A stretch of 7,248 bases of DNA from Chloroflexota bacterium (GCA_003520455.1 DOUV01000082.1:1-7248), one strand, 5' to 3'. Positions 1 through 6,385 are shown, numbered from the stretch's first letter. The notes: generated from the sequence alone by a model not told the origin. A program made the numbers and translations.

Positions 1-437
1 ATGATGCGCGCCCCGGTGGTGGGCTCGATTACCAGGGAGTCGGCCGGGCAGACGTAATGGCAGGGGGCATCGGGGCACATCAGGCAGGGATTCTGGCGGA
101 AGTGGCCGCGGTCACCGTAGGCCTCGACCAGGGCCGGGGCGAGCTCGGTGCTGGCATCGTTGAAGATTCGGATACGGGGGAGGTCGGAGAGCCCCTGCTC
201 GCGGTGGACGCGGGAGCAGGCGACCTCACAGGTCAGGCAGCCGATACAGAGGGCGGGGTCGGGCATGATCACGCCCGAGGAGAATTCCAGCTCCTGGGGC
301 AGGGGGCCGCTCAGCAGATTGGCGCCGCCGACCCCGACCGCGCCCAGGGCCACGACCCCCGCCCCCGCCTGGCGGAAGAACTCCCGGCGCGAGAGGCCTG
401 CGGCGGTGTTTTCACTCTCCTTCTGACCGGTTCTCAT
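1..437 (-). CDS. Tat-exported 4Fe-4S ferredoxin-type electron-transfer protein (C-terminus beyond window)
   Basis: I translated this by hand from an ATG at 437; the frame is open to base 1, giving 145 residues with the C-terminus missing. Residues 15-21 (LSRREFF) followed by a hydrophobic Gly/Ala/Val stretch to about residue 43 form a twin-arginine signal, so the folded protein should be exported. Cysteines 64, 67, 70 and 74 form CxxCxxCxxxC, and cysteines 118, 121, 126 and 130 form CxxCx4CxxxC. This spacing is usual in the HycB/CooF/DmsB/NrfC-like electron-transfer subunits of molybdenum, tungsten or hydrogenase enzymes; further cluster motifs would lie past the edge. The start is supported by AGGAG at 450-446, 8 bases upstream, and by the ATGA overlap with the stop of the 140-aa gene, which implies translational coupling. 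Its catalytic partner is not in the window. The exact subfamily is uncertain. Confidence 0.88.
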   Translation of the reverse strand, partial: MRTGQKESENTAAGLSRREFFRQAGAGVVALGAVGVGGANLLSGPLPQELEFSSGVIMPDPALCIGCLTCEVACSRVHREQGLSDLPRIRIFNDASTELAPALVEAYGDRGHFRQNPCLMCPDAPCHYVCPADSLVIEPTTGARI

Positions 438-856
438 AAACCTCGCTCCTGTTGAAAACGCTGGTCCGCTTCTTCGGCCACCAGTTTCGCTACGATCTCA
501 TCGTAGATTGGGGTGATGGAAAATCGGGCGACCGGGATGACCCATGCCTGAGGCACAGCTTCCTGTGCTCGTTGGGCCAGCTTCTCGGTGGTGACGATGA
601 TGTCGGCATCGTGAGGCAGCTCGTGGATTGAAGCGTTGATGATGTCGGCTCCCAGCCCGAGATGAGCCTTTTGGACCCGTTCTCGGCCATGGTAGAGGTC
701 GATCACCAGTGACGATCCACCGACTTCGATCCCCGCCCGTTCCAACTTCCCCCTCAACTTACTGATGCCCACGAGCCAATTGGCCGGGAGACTCTCTTCG
801 TAGCAGAGGACAATCTTCTTGATCTTTTTGGCTTTTCGTTTGATGAAAACAGCCAT
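434..856 (-). CDS. PTS EIIB-like (mannitol/lactose-type) domain protein, atypical N-terminal loop
   Basis: This 140-aa protein has no signal peptide or membrane segment. Residues about 70-127 read like the second half of a mannitol-type PTS EIIB domain: a strand and helix leading into ELPHDADIIVTTEKLAQRA, then VPQAWVIPVARF and IYDEIVAKLV. This matches the family pattern of LPxDxDIVITxxxLxxRA followed by xAxxIxxxNF and YxxLxxxL. Residues 13-43 (KKIVLC, then ISKLRGKLERAGI) resemble the first strand and helix. However, the phosphocysteine loop, normally CDAGMGSS-like, is replaced by CYEESLPAN around Cys18, and about 25-30 extra residues follow. Phosphotransfer is therefore doubtful, and a binding or regulatory role is possible. 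The start has AGAGG upstream at proper distance. The stop overlaps the ferredoxin start (ATGA), so the two are co-translated. No other PTS genes are visible. The EIIB assignment is by motif memory and needs a profile search. Confidence 0.78.
   Translation of the reverse strand: MAVFIKRKAKKIKKIVLCYEESLPANWLVGISKLRGKLERAGIEVGGSSLVIDLYHGRERVQKAHLGLGADIINASIHELPHDADIIVTTEKLAQRAQEAVPQAWVIPVARFSITPIYDEIVAKLVAEEADQRFQQERGL
446..450 (-). promoter_or_regulatory. Ribosome binding site of the exported ferredoxin
   Basis: AGGAG on the minus strand lies 8 bases before the ATG at 437 and inside the last codons of the 140-aa gene. It fixes the ferredoxin start and supports coupled translation. Confidence 0.7.
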
Positions 857-1014
857 AGTTGATCCTCTGAGCTGGTCGCATGCGGCCGGTCGTCAGGAGG
901 CTTCCGGTGCGAACCTGTTCCCGGCGTAGCTCGACTGCGACTCGGGTTCAAGGCGATCGGGGCCGGGTGCCAGCAAGAAGGATTCACTGATCCAGCGGGG
1001 CGAAGAAGAACGTG

Positions 1015-1100
1015 GTCTCCTCACCTTCAATTGCTGCAAGGCGACGGGCAGGCAGGTGGCGGCGTCTATGACGACACAGGCCCGACCGCGGTGAGGAGAC
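1015..1100. repeat. 11-bp perfect inverted repeat enclosing nested stems; possible structured RNA
   Basis: GTCTCCTCACC at 1015-1025 is perfectly complementary to GGTGAGGAGAC at 1090-1100, with 64 bases between. Inside, CGGGC (1045-1049) can pair with GCCCG (1080-1084), and CGTC (1063-1066) with GACG (1070-1073), so the arms nest in register. It lies in the non-coding gap about 260 bases past the FAD-subunit stop and about 160 bases before the EIIB-like start. It could be a leader RNA element, a 3'-end structure or a mobile-element remnant. I recognise no known riboswitch class, and no target duplication flanks it. Confidence 0.45.
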
Positions 1101-1262
1101 GAAGAGCACTGTATGAATGAGTTGGCCGGTCTGAACAGCATGCTTTTCGCTTTTTCACAGCTGGGTGGTCTCTCGATCACCGCCGCTGGCGGGTGCTGGA
1201 CGTGCCAAATGACCCATCGCAGCTTTGGAGTGGAACCACCGGCCAGATGATGTTGCACTCAC

Positions 1263-1322
1263 CGTCGAGCGCGGCATGGCGACGCCGGAGCGGCGCCTGA
1301 CCTGGGCCACACCGGCTCGACG
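1263..1322. repeat. 8-bp inverted repeat downstream of FAD-subunit gene
   Basis: CGTCGAGC at 1263-1270 and GCTCGACG at 1315-1322 are exact reverse complements 44 bases apart, starting about 40 bases after the FAD-subunit stop. There is no adjacent T-run, so a simple intrinsic terminator is not shown. It may be a weak 3'-end structure of the operon, and chance is possible in DNA this GC-rich. Confidence 0.25.
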
Positions 1323-1362
1323 ATGGTCTTGACCGTTGTTGAAACGCTTGAAATGAACGGCT

Positions 1363-2355
1363 TCAGAGCAGCGACAAGAGCGCTCGTTCGATCAGACCCT
1401 TGGCCAGATCGATCTTGAAGCTATTATCGGTCATGGGGCGGGCGCCAAACAGGGCCCGGTCAGCCGCCTCTCGGGCCGTACTCTCGTCGAGCGTTTTACC
1501 CGCCAGGAACTTGTCGGCCTCACGGGCGGGCCAGGGGACCGGCGCCACACCGCCAAGCACGATGCGGCCGTCCTCCCACGTGCCGCTGTTGATGGTCGCG
1601 ACGGCGGCGACGCTCGTCAAGGCAAAATCCCAGACACCGCGCTCCTTGTACTTGAGGTAGATGCTCTTCGTATTGGGCTTCAGTACAGGGACCTGGACTT
1701 CCACGAGGATATCTTGAGGTCCCATCACGTTCTCTCGCAGAACGTCCACCCGCGGACCGATGAAGAAATCATCGAAGGGTACCATCTTTTCCCCATTCGG
1801 GCCAACGATTTTAGCAGTGGCGTTCAGGGCCATAAGGGCAGGGGCCGTGTCCGAGGGGTGGACGATGTAACACAACTCACCGCCCAGAATTGCGTGATAC
1901 TTGTTGCTCCCCGTCACGGCGAAACAGAAGTCGCCCCCCTTTTTGTAGCAGTGGAAGAGCTCGTGGCGATAGTACCAGCAGCGGGGGCGTTGGGCCAGGT
2001 TCCCACCCAAGGTGCCCAGATTGCGGATCTGAGGCGAGGCCACGATCCCCGCCGCCTGGGCCAGCACCGGGAGCTTTTCTTTGACCACGGGATCGTCGGC
2101 GACATCTTGGACCCTGGTCGCCGCCCCGATGGCGATCGTATTCCCGTTTTCCTTGATGTAGGCCATATTGGGAATGCTCTTTATGTTGACCAGAACCTCG
2201 AAGTGATGGTCCTGCAGCCCGTCCTTCATCCCACCCAGCAGGTCGGTGCCGCCGGCCATCACCTTTGCCTTGTCTTTGCCCAAGACAGCCACGGCCTCAT
2301 CAATGCTCGCCGGATTGATGTACTCGAACGCCTTGAGGTCCAAATTGATTGTCAT
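1363..2355 (-). CDS. Molybdenum hydroxylase FAD-binding subunit with 4Fe-4S loop (CoxM/PaoB-type)
   Basis: This 330-aa protein has the usual size of the FAD subunit of three-subunit xanthine dehydrogenase-family enzymes. It passes electrons from the 2Fe-2S clusters to an acceptor. The FAD pyrophosphate motifs are AGGTDLL (34-40) and RNLGTLGGNL (111-120). Directly after the second motif comes a loop with Cys126, Cys136, Cys144 and Cys162, ending in HPSDTAPALMAL. This is the arrangement of the extra [4Fe-4S] cluster in PaoB (YagS) of the E. coli periplasmic aldehyde oxidoreductase, and it is similar to HcrB of 4-hydroxybenzoyl-CoA reductase; most other FAD subunits lack it. The C-terminal CO-dehydrogenase-flavoprotein-like domain covers about 220-330. 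It has no signal peptide, so it would be carried through Tat by its partner. GGGAGG lies upstream of the ATG, 16 bases after the stop of the Mo subunit. It is the last gene of the operon. Confidence 0.93.
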   Translation of the reverse strand: MTINLDLKAFEYINPASIDEAVAVLGKDKAKVMAGGTDLLGGMKDGLQDHHFEVLVNIKSIPNMAYIKENGNTIAIGAATRVQDVADDPVVKEKLPVLAQAAGIVASPQIRNLGTLGGNLAQRPRCWYYRHELFHCYKKGGDFCFAVTGSNKYHAILGGELCYIVHPSDTAPALMALNATAKIVGPNGEKMVPFDDFFIGPRVDVLRENVMGPQDILVEVQVPVLKPNTKSIYLKYKERGVWDFALTSVAAVATINSGTWEDGRIVLGGVAPVPWPAREADKFLAGKTLDESTAREAADRALFGARPMTDNSFKIDLAKGLIERALLSLL

Positions 2356-2371
2356 CTCGTCCCCCTCCCTG

Positions 2372-4816
2372 CTACGAGCGGCCCTGTTTCAAGCCAGCAA
2401 GAATCTTTTCTGGCCGAAACGGAAGCTCGCGGATGCGCACGCCGATGGCGTGGAAGATGGCATTGCCAATGGCCGGTGCCGGTGTTGCCAGGTTCGTCTC
2501 ACCCAACCCTTTCGCGCCAAAGGCGCCTTGAGGATCGATGGATTCAATGATGAGGGGGGTGACATCGGGCATATCCGGTGCTGTCACCAGCTTGTAGTCG
2601 AGCCACGAGTAGGTGAGCGGAATGCCCGTGGGTTGGTCGACGGTCATGTTCTCGCCAAAGGCATACCCGAGACCCTGGGTGAAGGCTCCCACAATCTGGC
2701 CCTCGACCACCATGCGGTTCAGCGCCCGGCCCATGTCGCAGGCGCAGACGGCCCGGAGGACGCGAATATCGCCGGTGATCTTATCGACCTCCACTTCGAC
2801 GAAGTGGACGGCCATCCCCACGGCCTGTTGTGACGAGACGAGCAAATCGCTGTTGCCCCGGCCCACGACCGTCATCTCGGCGAAGTCGCTTCCGCTGACG
2901 AGCATGCTCCCCAACAGTTCGGGGATAGTGGCGGCCTGATCCTGCTTGGTCTTGACGAAGACGCGCTTGTCCAGAAGATCCAGCTCGTCGGGCTTGACCT
3001 CTAACTTGGCAGCGGCCAACTCCAGAAGCTGGCGCCTGGCATCCTCGGCGGCTCGCTGGAAGGCCAGGCCGGTGCACAATGCCGTACGGCTGCCGTAGCT
3101 GAAGTTGTCGTGCGGGGTCTTGTCCGAGTTGCCAAAGACCACCCGGATGTCGTCCATGCTCTGGTAGCCAAGCACCTCGCCGACGATCTGAGCCAGGGTA
3201 GTATGCGCTGCCATTCCCATGTTTCCGGCACCCTCGCGAACGGTCACAGTGCCATCTGGGTTGATCTCCACGACCGCCGAGGAACGGTTCTGCACCATCC
3301 CCTGGGTCGTAGCGGCCACGCCGACGCCGCGCACTTTGCCGTTCTCCTCCGCCGGGTATTTCTTGCGCAGCTCCCGCCATCCGAAAGCCTCAGCCCCCTG
3401 CGTTAAGCACTCGCGCATGCCGCTGCTGGAAACTGTCAGGGTGCCAAACTCGGTAGTCCAGGGATCCCCCGCCTCGATCGCATTCTTCAGGAGGAGGTCC
3501 AGCGGGTCCATCTTCAGTTCATGGGCGATTTCATCCAGCATGGTGCACAGCGCGAAGTGGGCCTGGGGCGATGCGAAGCTGCGCATCTCCCGGGCGCTGG
3601 GCCGGTTGGTGGTGACCACAATGCCCTCAAAGCGCGCATTGGGGTTCTTGTAAGAGTTGACGTAATAGCCACCCATCGAATCGGTGAGCACCCGGTAGTC
3701 GCCGTGGGCGCCGGTATTGACGTAGCATTTGGCGTCGACGGCCGTAATCGTGCCATCTTGCTTGACGCCCATCTTCAGGTAGGACGTGTGGGGGTGGCGG
3801 CCCATGCCGAGGATCAGTTCCTCTTCACGGGTGAACTCCATCTTGACCGGTTTCCCCGTCACTTTCGCCAGGACAGCTGCGGCGATCTTCCAGTTATTGG
3901 TGCCGGATGAGTGGTTGCCCGAGCCGTAGCCGCCGGTGGAGTACTCGGAGATGACGCGCACCTTACTCGCTGGGATCCCGAGCCGCCAGGCGATCTCGTT
4001 GCGGGGGGTCGAGGTTCCCTGGGCGTTGATCCACATGGTCAGCTCATCGCCGATCCACTGGCAGACGGCGCTGCGCATGCCGGGGCTGGAGTTGACCTGG
4101 TGGCTGGTCTTATACTTCTGCTCCCAGACCAGGTCGGCCTCGGCGAAGCCCTTGTCCACATCGCCCCGGGCATTGCGCGATGGTTCGCCTTGCGGCCCCG
4201 AGCCAATGGTGATGTTGCCCTCATCGTAGAGCTGGGGCGCGTCCGGCTTGGCCGCTTCCTCTTCATCGAGCACGAAGGGTAGGAGTTCGTACTCGACCTC
4301 GATCAGCGTCAATGCCTCTTTGGCCGTATCCTCGTCCACGGCCGCGACCACCGCCACGGCGTCTCCGACCAGGCGCACGCGATCTTTGTTTAACACTGGA
4401 CCGTAGTCCAGCGGCCGCAAAAAGGTTGTGGGCGGCATGTCATCGGCCGTGAGCACCGCCTCCACGCCGGGCAAGGCCTTGGCCTTGCTGGTGTCGATCC
4501 GCACAATCCTGGCGTGAGGGTAGGGGCTGCGGAGCGTTTTGGCGTAGAGCTGGCCTGGCAGGGTGATATCGTTGGCATACCTGGCCTGGCCGGTGACCTT
4601 GGCCACACCATCCACCACCGGCACCGATTTGCCTACGAGGTGCAACTCTTCCGCCGCCCTCGTGCTCGACGGCTCAGGTGCGACCAGAGGCGAGGCCGGA
4701 TTTCTGATCCTCCCCCCACCCGGCGTGAAGGAGCCACGCCCGCCGATGACACCGCCGGTGCCGTCCCCGTACTTCCTGAAGAACTCGACTCGTTCTTGTT
4801 CGGTCATCGTCTTCAT
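2372..4816 (-). CDS. Molybdenum hydroxylase large subunit (molybdopterin-binding, xanthine dehydrogenase family)
   Basis: This 814-aa catalytic subunit carries the molybdenum-molybdopterin cofactor and would hydroxylate an aldehyde or heteroaromatic substrate using water. The N-terminal a/b-hammerhead domain starts at about residue 58 (LVGKSVPVVDGVAKVTGQARY). The Mo-binding domains follow from about 215, with DMGRALN (694-700), EGQIVGAFTQGLGYAFGE (705-722) and the catalytic-Glu motif GAKGLGETN, Glu773. Motifs differ from the usual forms: GGYGSGN (295-301) stands where GGxFGxK is typical, MRSFASPQ (411-418) where AFRGxGxPQ is typical, and GNMGMAAHTT (531-540) where a GQGxxT form is typical. 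It has neither the AYRCSFR loop of form I CO dehydrogenase nor AYRGAGR of form II. About 55 extra N-terminal residues are Gly-rich. The start is supported by AGGAGG at 4830-4825, 8 bases upstream. It lies 12 bases after the 2Fe-2S gene. Family assignment is firm; the substrate is unknown. Confidence 0.95.
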   Translation of the reverse strand: MKTMTEQERVEFFRKYGDGTGGVIGGRGSFTPGGGRIRNPASPLVAPEPSSTRAAEELHLVGKSVPVVDGVAKVTGQARYANDITLPGQLYAKTLRSPYPHARIVRIDTSKAKALPGVEAVLTADDMPPTTFLRPLDYGPVLNKDRVRLVGDAVAVVAAVDEDTAKEALTLIEVEYELLPFVLDEEEAAKPDAPQLYDEGNITIGSGPQGEPSRNARGDVDKGFAEADLVWEQKYKTSHQVNSSPGMRSAVCQWIGDELTMWINAQGTSTPRNEIAWRLGIPASKVRVISEYSTGGYGSGNHSSGTNNWKIAAAVLAKVTGKPVKMEFTREEELILGMGRHPHTSYLKMGVKQDGTITAVDAKCYVNTGAHGDYRVLTDSMGGYYVNSYKNPNARFEGIVVTTNRPSAREMRSFASPQAHFALCTMLDEIAHELKMDPLDLLLKNAIEAGDPWTTEFGTLTVSSSGMRECLTQGAEAFGWRELRKKYPAEENGKVRGVGVAATTQGMVQNRSSAVVEINPDGTVTVREGAGNMGMAAHTTLAQIVGEVLGYQSMDDIRVVFGNSDKTPHDNFSYGSRTALCTGLAFQRAAEDARRQLLELAAAKLEVKPDELDLLDKRVFVKTKQDQAATIPELLGSMLVSGSDFAEMTVVGRGNSDLLVSSQQAVGMAVHFVEVEVDKITGDIRVLRAVCACDMGRALNRMVVEGQIVGAFTQGLGYAFGENMTVDQPTGIPLTYSWLDYKLVTAPDMPDVTPLIIESIDPQGAFGAKGLGETNLATPAPAIGNAIFHAIGVRIRELPFRPEKILAGLKQGRS

Positions 4817-4824
4817 GGCCAGCT

Positions 4825-4830
4825 CCTCCT
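4825..4830 (-). promoter_or_regulatory. Ribosome binding site of the Mo subunit
   Basis: AGGAGG lies 8 bases before the ATG at 4816 and overlaps the TAG stop of the 2Fe-2S gene. It fixes the start that includes the unusual Gly-rich N-terminal extension. Confidence 0.75.
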
Positions 4831-5548
4831 ACGCCATCATCTTCGCCGCGGCGTCCACGGCCTGGAAGACTTCCCGGTAGGTGCCGCAGCGACACAGATT
4901 CCCCGACAATGCGTGCTTGATCTCATCGAGGCTGGGACTGCGATTCTGATCGAGCAAGGCGACCGCCGACAGAATAAATCCTGGCGTGCAGTAGGCACAC
5001 TGGAATGCGTTGTGGTCAATAAAGGCCTGCTGCACCGGGTGGAGCTGGCCGTGCTCGACCAGACCCTCGATGGTGAGGATCTCCTGCCCTTCAAAGTCAA
5101 GCGCCAGGGCCGTGCAGGAGTAGATGGGCCGGCCACTCGCCAGTACGGTGCACATACCGCACATTTGCCGACTGCAGCCCGTCTTCGTTCCCGTGAGCCC
5201 AAGCTTCTCGCGGAGCACGTAGTTGAGGGTCCAGCGCGGCTCAACCAGGAGGCTGTTCTCCTGCCCGTTGATTTTTAAGGTCACGGGGCGCATGTTGCCG
5301 GGCAACGCTGTACCCATCGCCTCCCCAGGCGCCTGCGCTTGCGTGGGAACTTCCCTGGGAACTTCTTTGGTGACCTCTTTGATGACTTCGACTTGTTTGG
5401 GAGGGCTCAGCGCGATGTACCCTGCGGCGGCGGCGCCTGTGACGATGACCCCCGCCCCGGTCCCGATGAGGAAGTCCCGGCGCGATACCCTCAGCGGGAC
5501 CTCTGCTTCCGGTGATTGCTCGGCGGGAACCTTTTCTCCGTCAGCCAT
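4829..5548 (-). CDS. Tat-exported 2Fe-2S subunit of molybdenum hydroxylase (CoxS/PaoA-type)
   Basis: This protein has 239 aa when begun at ATG 5548. A GTG nine bases further up (5557) is in frame, but it lies within the AGGAGG ribosome binding site, so I prefer the ATG. VSRRDFLIG (21-29) followed by a Gly/Ala/Val/Ile-rich stretch to about 47 is a twin-arginine signal. Residues 53-68 are a repetitive Val-Glu-Lys linker. The 2Fe-2S ferredoxin fold follows from about 88, with Cys125, Cys130, Cys133 and Cys145 for the plant-type cluster. The second, helical cluster domain uses Cys184, Cys187, Cys219 and Cys221 (QCAYCTPG and NLCRCG). All eight ligands are present. Its role is to move electrons from molybdenum to FAD. 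As the only subunit with a signal, it would carry the whole folded complex through Tat, as PaoA does in E. coli. It is the first gene of the operon. Confidence 0.95.
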   Translation of the reverse strand: MADGEKVPAEQSPEAEVPLRVSRRDFLIGTGAGVIVTGAAAAGYIALSPPKQVEVIKEVTKEVPREVPTQAQAPGEAMGTALPGNMRPVTLKINGQENSLLVEPRWTLNYVLREKLGLTGTKTGCSRQMCGMCTVLASGRPIYSCTALALDFEGQEILTIEGLVEHGQLHPVQQAFIDHNAFQCAYCTPGFILSAVALLDQNRSPSLDEIKHALSGNLCRCGTYREVFQAVDAAAKMMA

Positions 5549-5556
5549 AATCTTCA

Positions 5557-5562
5557 CCTCCT
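5557..5562 (-). promoter_or_regulatory. Ribosome binding site deciding the 2Fe-2S subunit start
   Basis: AGGAGG on the minus strand, 8 bases before ATG 5548. The alternative in-frame GTG at 5557 overlaps this site and would lack one of its own, which argues for the shorter protein. Confidence 0.8.
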
Positions 5563-5655
5563 GGATGGTGTACTAAAACGCGCTCGAACCAGCCTTGGCC
5601 GGCTTCGTTCCTATGGGGGCTCGTCAACGCCGGGACCCTCCCGACCGTCGTCACC

Positions 5656-5883
5656 CTACAGGGGCCACTCGCCACCCTCCACTCCCGCCTGACCGATGTC
5701 GCCGGTGGTCCCGTCGACCTCCTCGTCCGATGGCTGATCCGCCAGGGTGGCCGCGATCTCACGTTTGCACGCACGGAGCCCTCGCCACAGCTCGGCCAGT
5801 TCGTCGGTGTGGAGTTTCTGGTAGGCTTCAAGTTGCTGTTCAAATCGTAACAGACGACTGGCAAGACCGAGGGGTAGGGTCAT
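5656..5883 (-). CDS. Small hypothetical coiled-coil protein (75 aa)
   Basis: I do not recognise this protein. From ATG 5883 it reads 75 residues. Residues 9-47 (RLLRFEQQLEAYQKLHTDEL, then AELWRGLRACKREIAATLA) make a charged amphipathic helix likely to form a coiled coil, followed by an acidic, Gly-rich tail (PSDEEVDGTTGD). Composition is protein-like, unlike the Ser/Pro/Arg-rich alternative frames here. The frame continues upstream to an ATG at 5934, but that extension is short and Cys-rich and seems less natural; neither start has a strong ribosome binding site. The stop is 107 bases before the 2Fe-2S start, in the same direction, so it could lead the same transcript. It may be a small accessory protein or a chance frame; I slightly favour a gene. 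Confidence 0.5.
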   Translation of the reverse strand: MTLPLGLASRLLRFEQQLEAYQKLHTDELAELWRGLRACKREIAATLADQPSDEEVDGTTGDIGQAGVEGGEWPL

Positions 5884-5950
5884 AGATGCTACCCATCCAT
5901 GGCACGTGAGTTGACAGGCGCAGGCTGCCTCCATAGGGGAAACAGGTGTC

Positions 5951-5989
5951 AGTTATCTAGTTTAAGGATTTTTCGAGGGGAGAATTCAA
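5951..5989 (-). promoter_or_regulatory. Possible promoter for the coiled-coil ORF and molybdenum hydroxylase operon
   Basis: An AT-rich patch stands out in otherwise GC-rich DNA. On the minus strand TTGAAT (5989-5984) is a fair -35, and TAAACT (5964-5959) is a fair -10 after a slightly long 19-base spacer. TAGATA next to it is an alternative -10 with a poorer -35. It lies about 70-100 bases before the coiled-coil ORF start. It is a consensus-based guess only. Confidence 0.3.
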
Positions 5990-6238
5990 GGGGTAATGGG
6001 GCCAATCTGGTGGCCCGAACGTGCCAATCTGGGGGTGAGCGCCCGCGGTGCTCGGGAGCCGTGGTCTCTTGATTCGACCTGCCGGTGGGCTTGCCTGAGT
6101 CGCGGAAGTTCCCCGGGTAGGTACGGTGCCCGTCCCCCTGGTCGCGACGTCGGCCAGAGACCCGTTGCCCCGGCTGGCCCGGGGCGCCCATGGAGGCCTC
6201 CACGCGCGCTGCGAATCAGGTTCATAGGGAGCAGTGCT

Positions 6239-6385
6239 ATGCCCATATTCCAGGGTGAGGGGCTGGTATGGGACTACCCGCGATTAGAGGCTGAGGACCT
6301 CACGAAGGTGCTTCTTCAGCCCGTTCACCTCGTGCTTGACTCGCTCGTGCGCCGGTTAAGGAGTCAGACTTCCGAAGTCTTCTGA
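6239..6385 (+). CDS. Doubtful small ORF (48 aa), plus strand
   Basis: ATG 6239 is preceded by AGGGAG (6226-6231) at 7 bases, a good ribosome binding site for a frame of 48 codons. The product begins MPIFQGEGLVWDY and has a Leu/Val-rich middle (LTKVLLQPVHLVLDSLVRRL). No family is recognised. It is the only plus-strand frame with a plausible start signal, and its TGA stop falls inside the loop of the tatA-proximal hairpin, which is odd for a true gene end. The opposite strand also reads as a charged helix, so Leu richness may simply mirror Glu/Lys codons. Confidence 0.2.
   Translation: MPIFQGEGLVWDYPRLEAEDLTKVLLQPVHLVLDSLVRRLRSQTSEVF

Larger units (their letters stand above)
857..1362. other. 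506-bp non-coding gap between FAD-subunit gene and EIIB-like gene
   Basis: No reading frame here looks like a protein. A 121-codon minus-strand frame (1258-893) is rich in Ser, Pro and Arg, has no recognisable domain and lacks a clear ribosome binding site. The gap holds two inverted repeats (listed separately). It presumably contains the 3' end of the molybdenum hydroxylase transcript and a promoter for the EIIB-like/ferredoxin pair. A TTGAAC on the minus strand near 945 is the only -35-like hexamer I noted, and its partner at the right distance (TACGCC) is poor, so I do not call a promoter. Confidence 0.6.

Noticed and set aside
893..1258. 121-codon minus-strand frame in the gap after the FAD gene
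   Set aside because: Composition is not protein-like, there is no ribosome binding site or recognised domain, and it crosses the nested inverted repeat.
1263..1322. Intrinsic terminator for the hydroxylase operon
   Set aside because: The stem arms are 44 bases apart and there is no T-run, so I list only the inverted repeat.
1714..2550. 278-codon plus-strand frame opposite the FAD and Mo subunit genes
   Set aside because: It is antisense to two genes with clear family motifs and intact domains. It matches no family and is the usual by-product of GC-rich codon use.
2372..4816. Aerobic CO dehydrogenase (coxL) as the specific identity
   Set aside because: The operon order resembles coxSLM by subunit type, but the diagnostic AYRCSFR loop is absent and the FAD subunit has a 4Fe-4S loop, so only the wider family is supported.
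4514..5278. 254-codon plus-strand frame opposite the Mo and 2Fe-2S genes
   Set aside because: It is a shadow of well-supported minus-strand genes, with no domain or start signal.
5541..5864. 107-codon minus-strand frame overlapping the coiled-coil ORF
   Set aside because: It is Arg/Pro/Ser-rich, runs past the 2Fe-2S start codon, and is less protein-like than the overlapping 75-aa frame.
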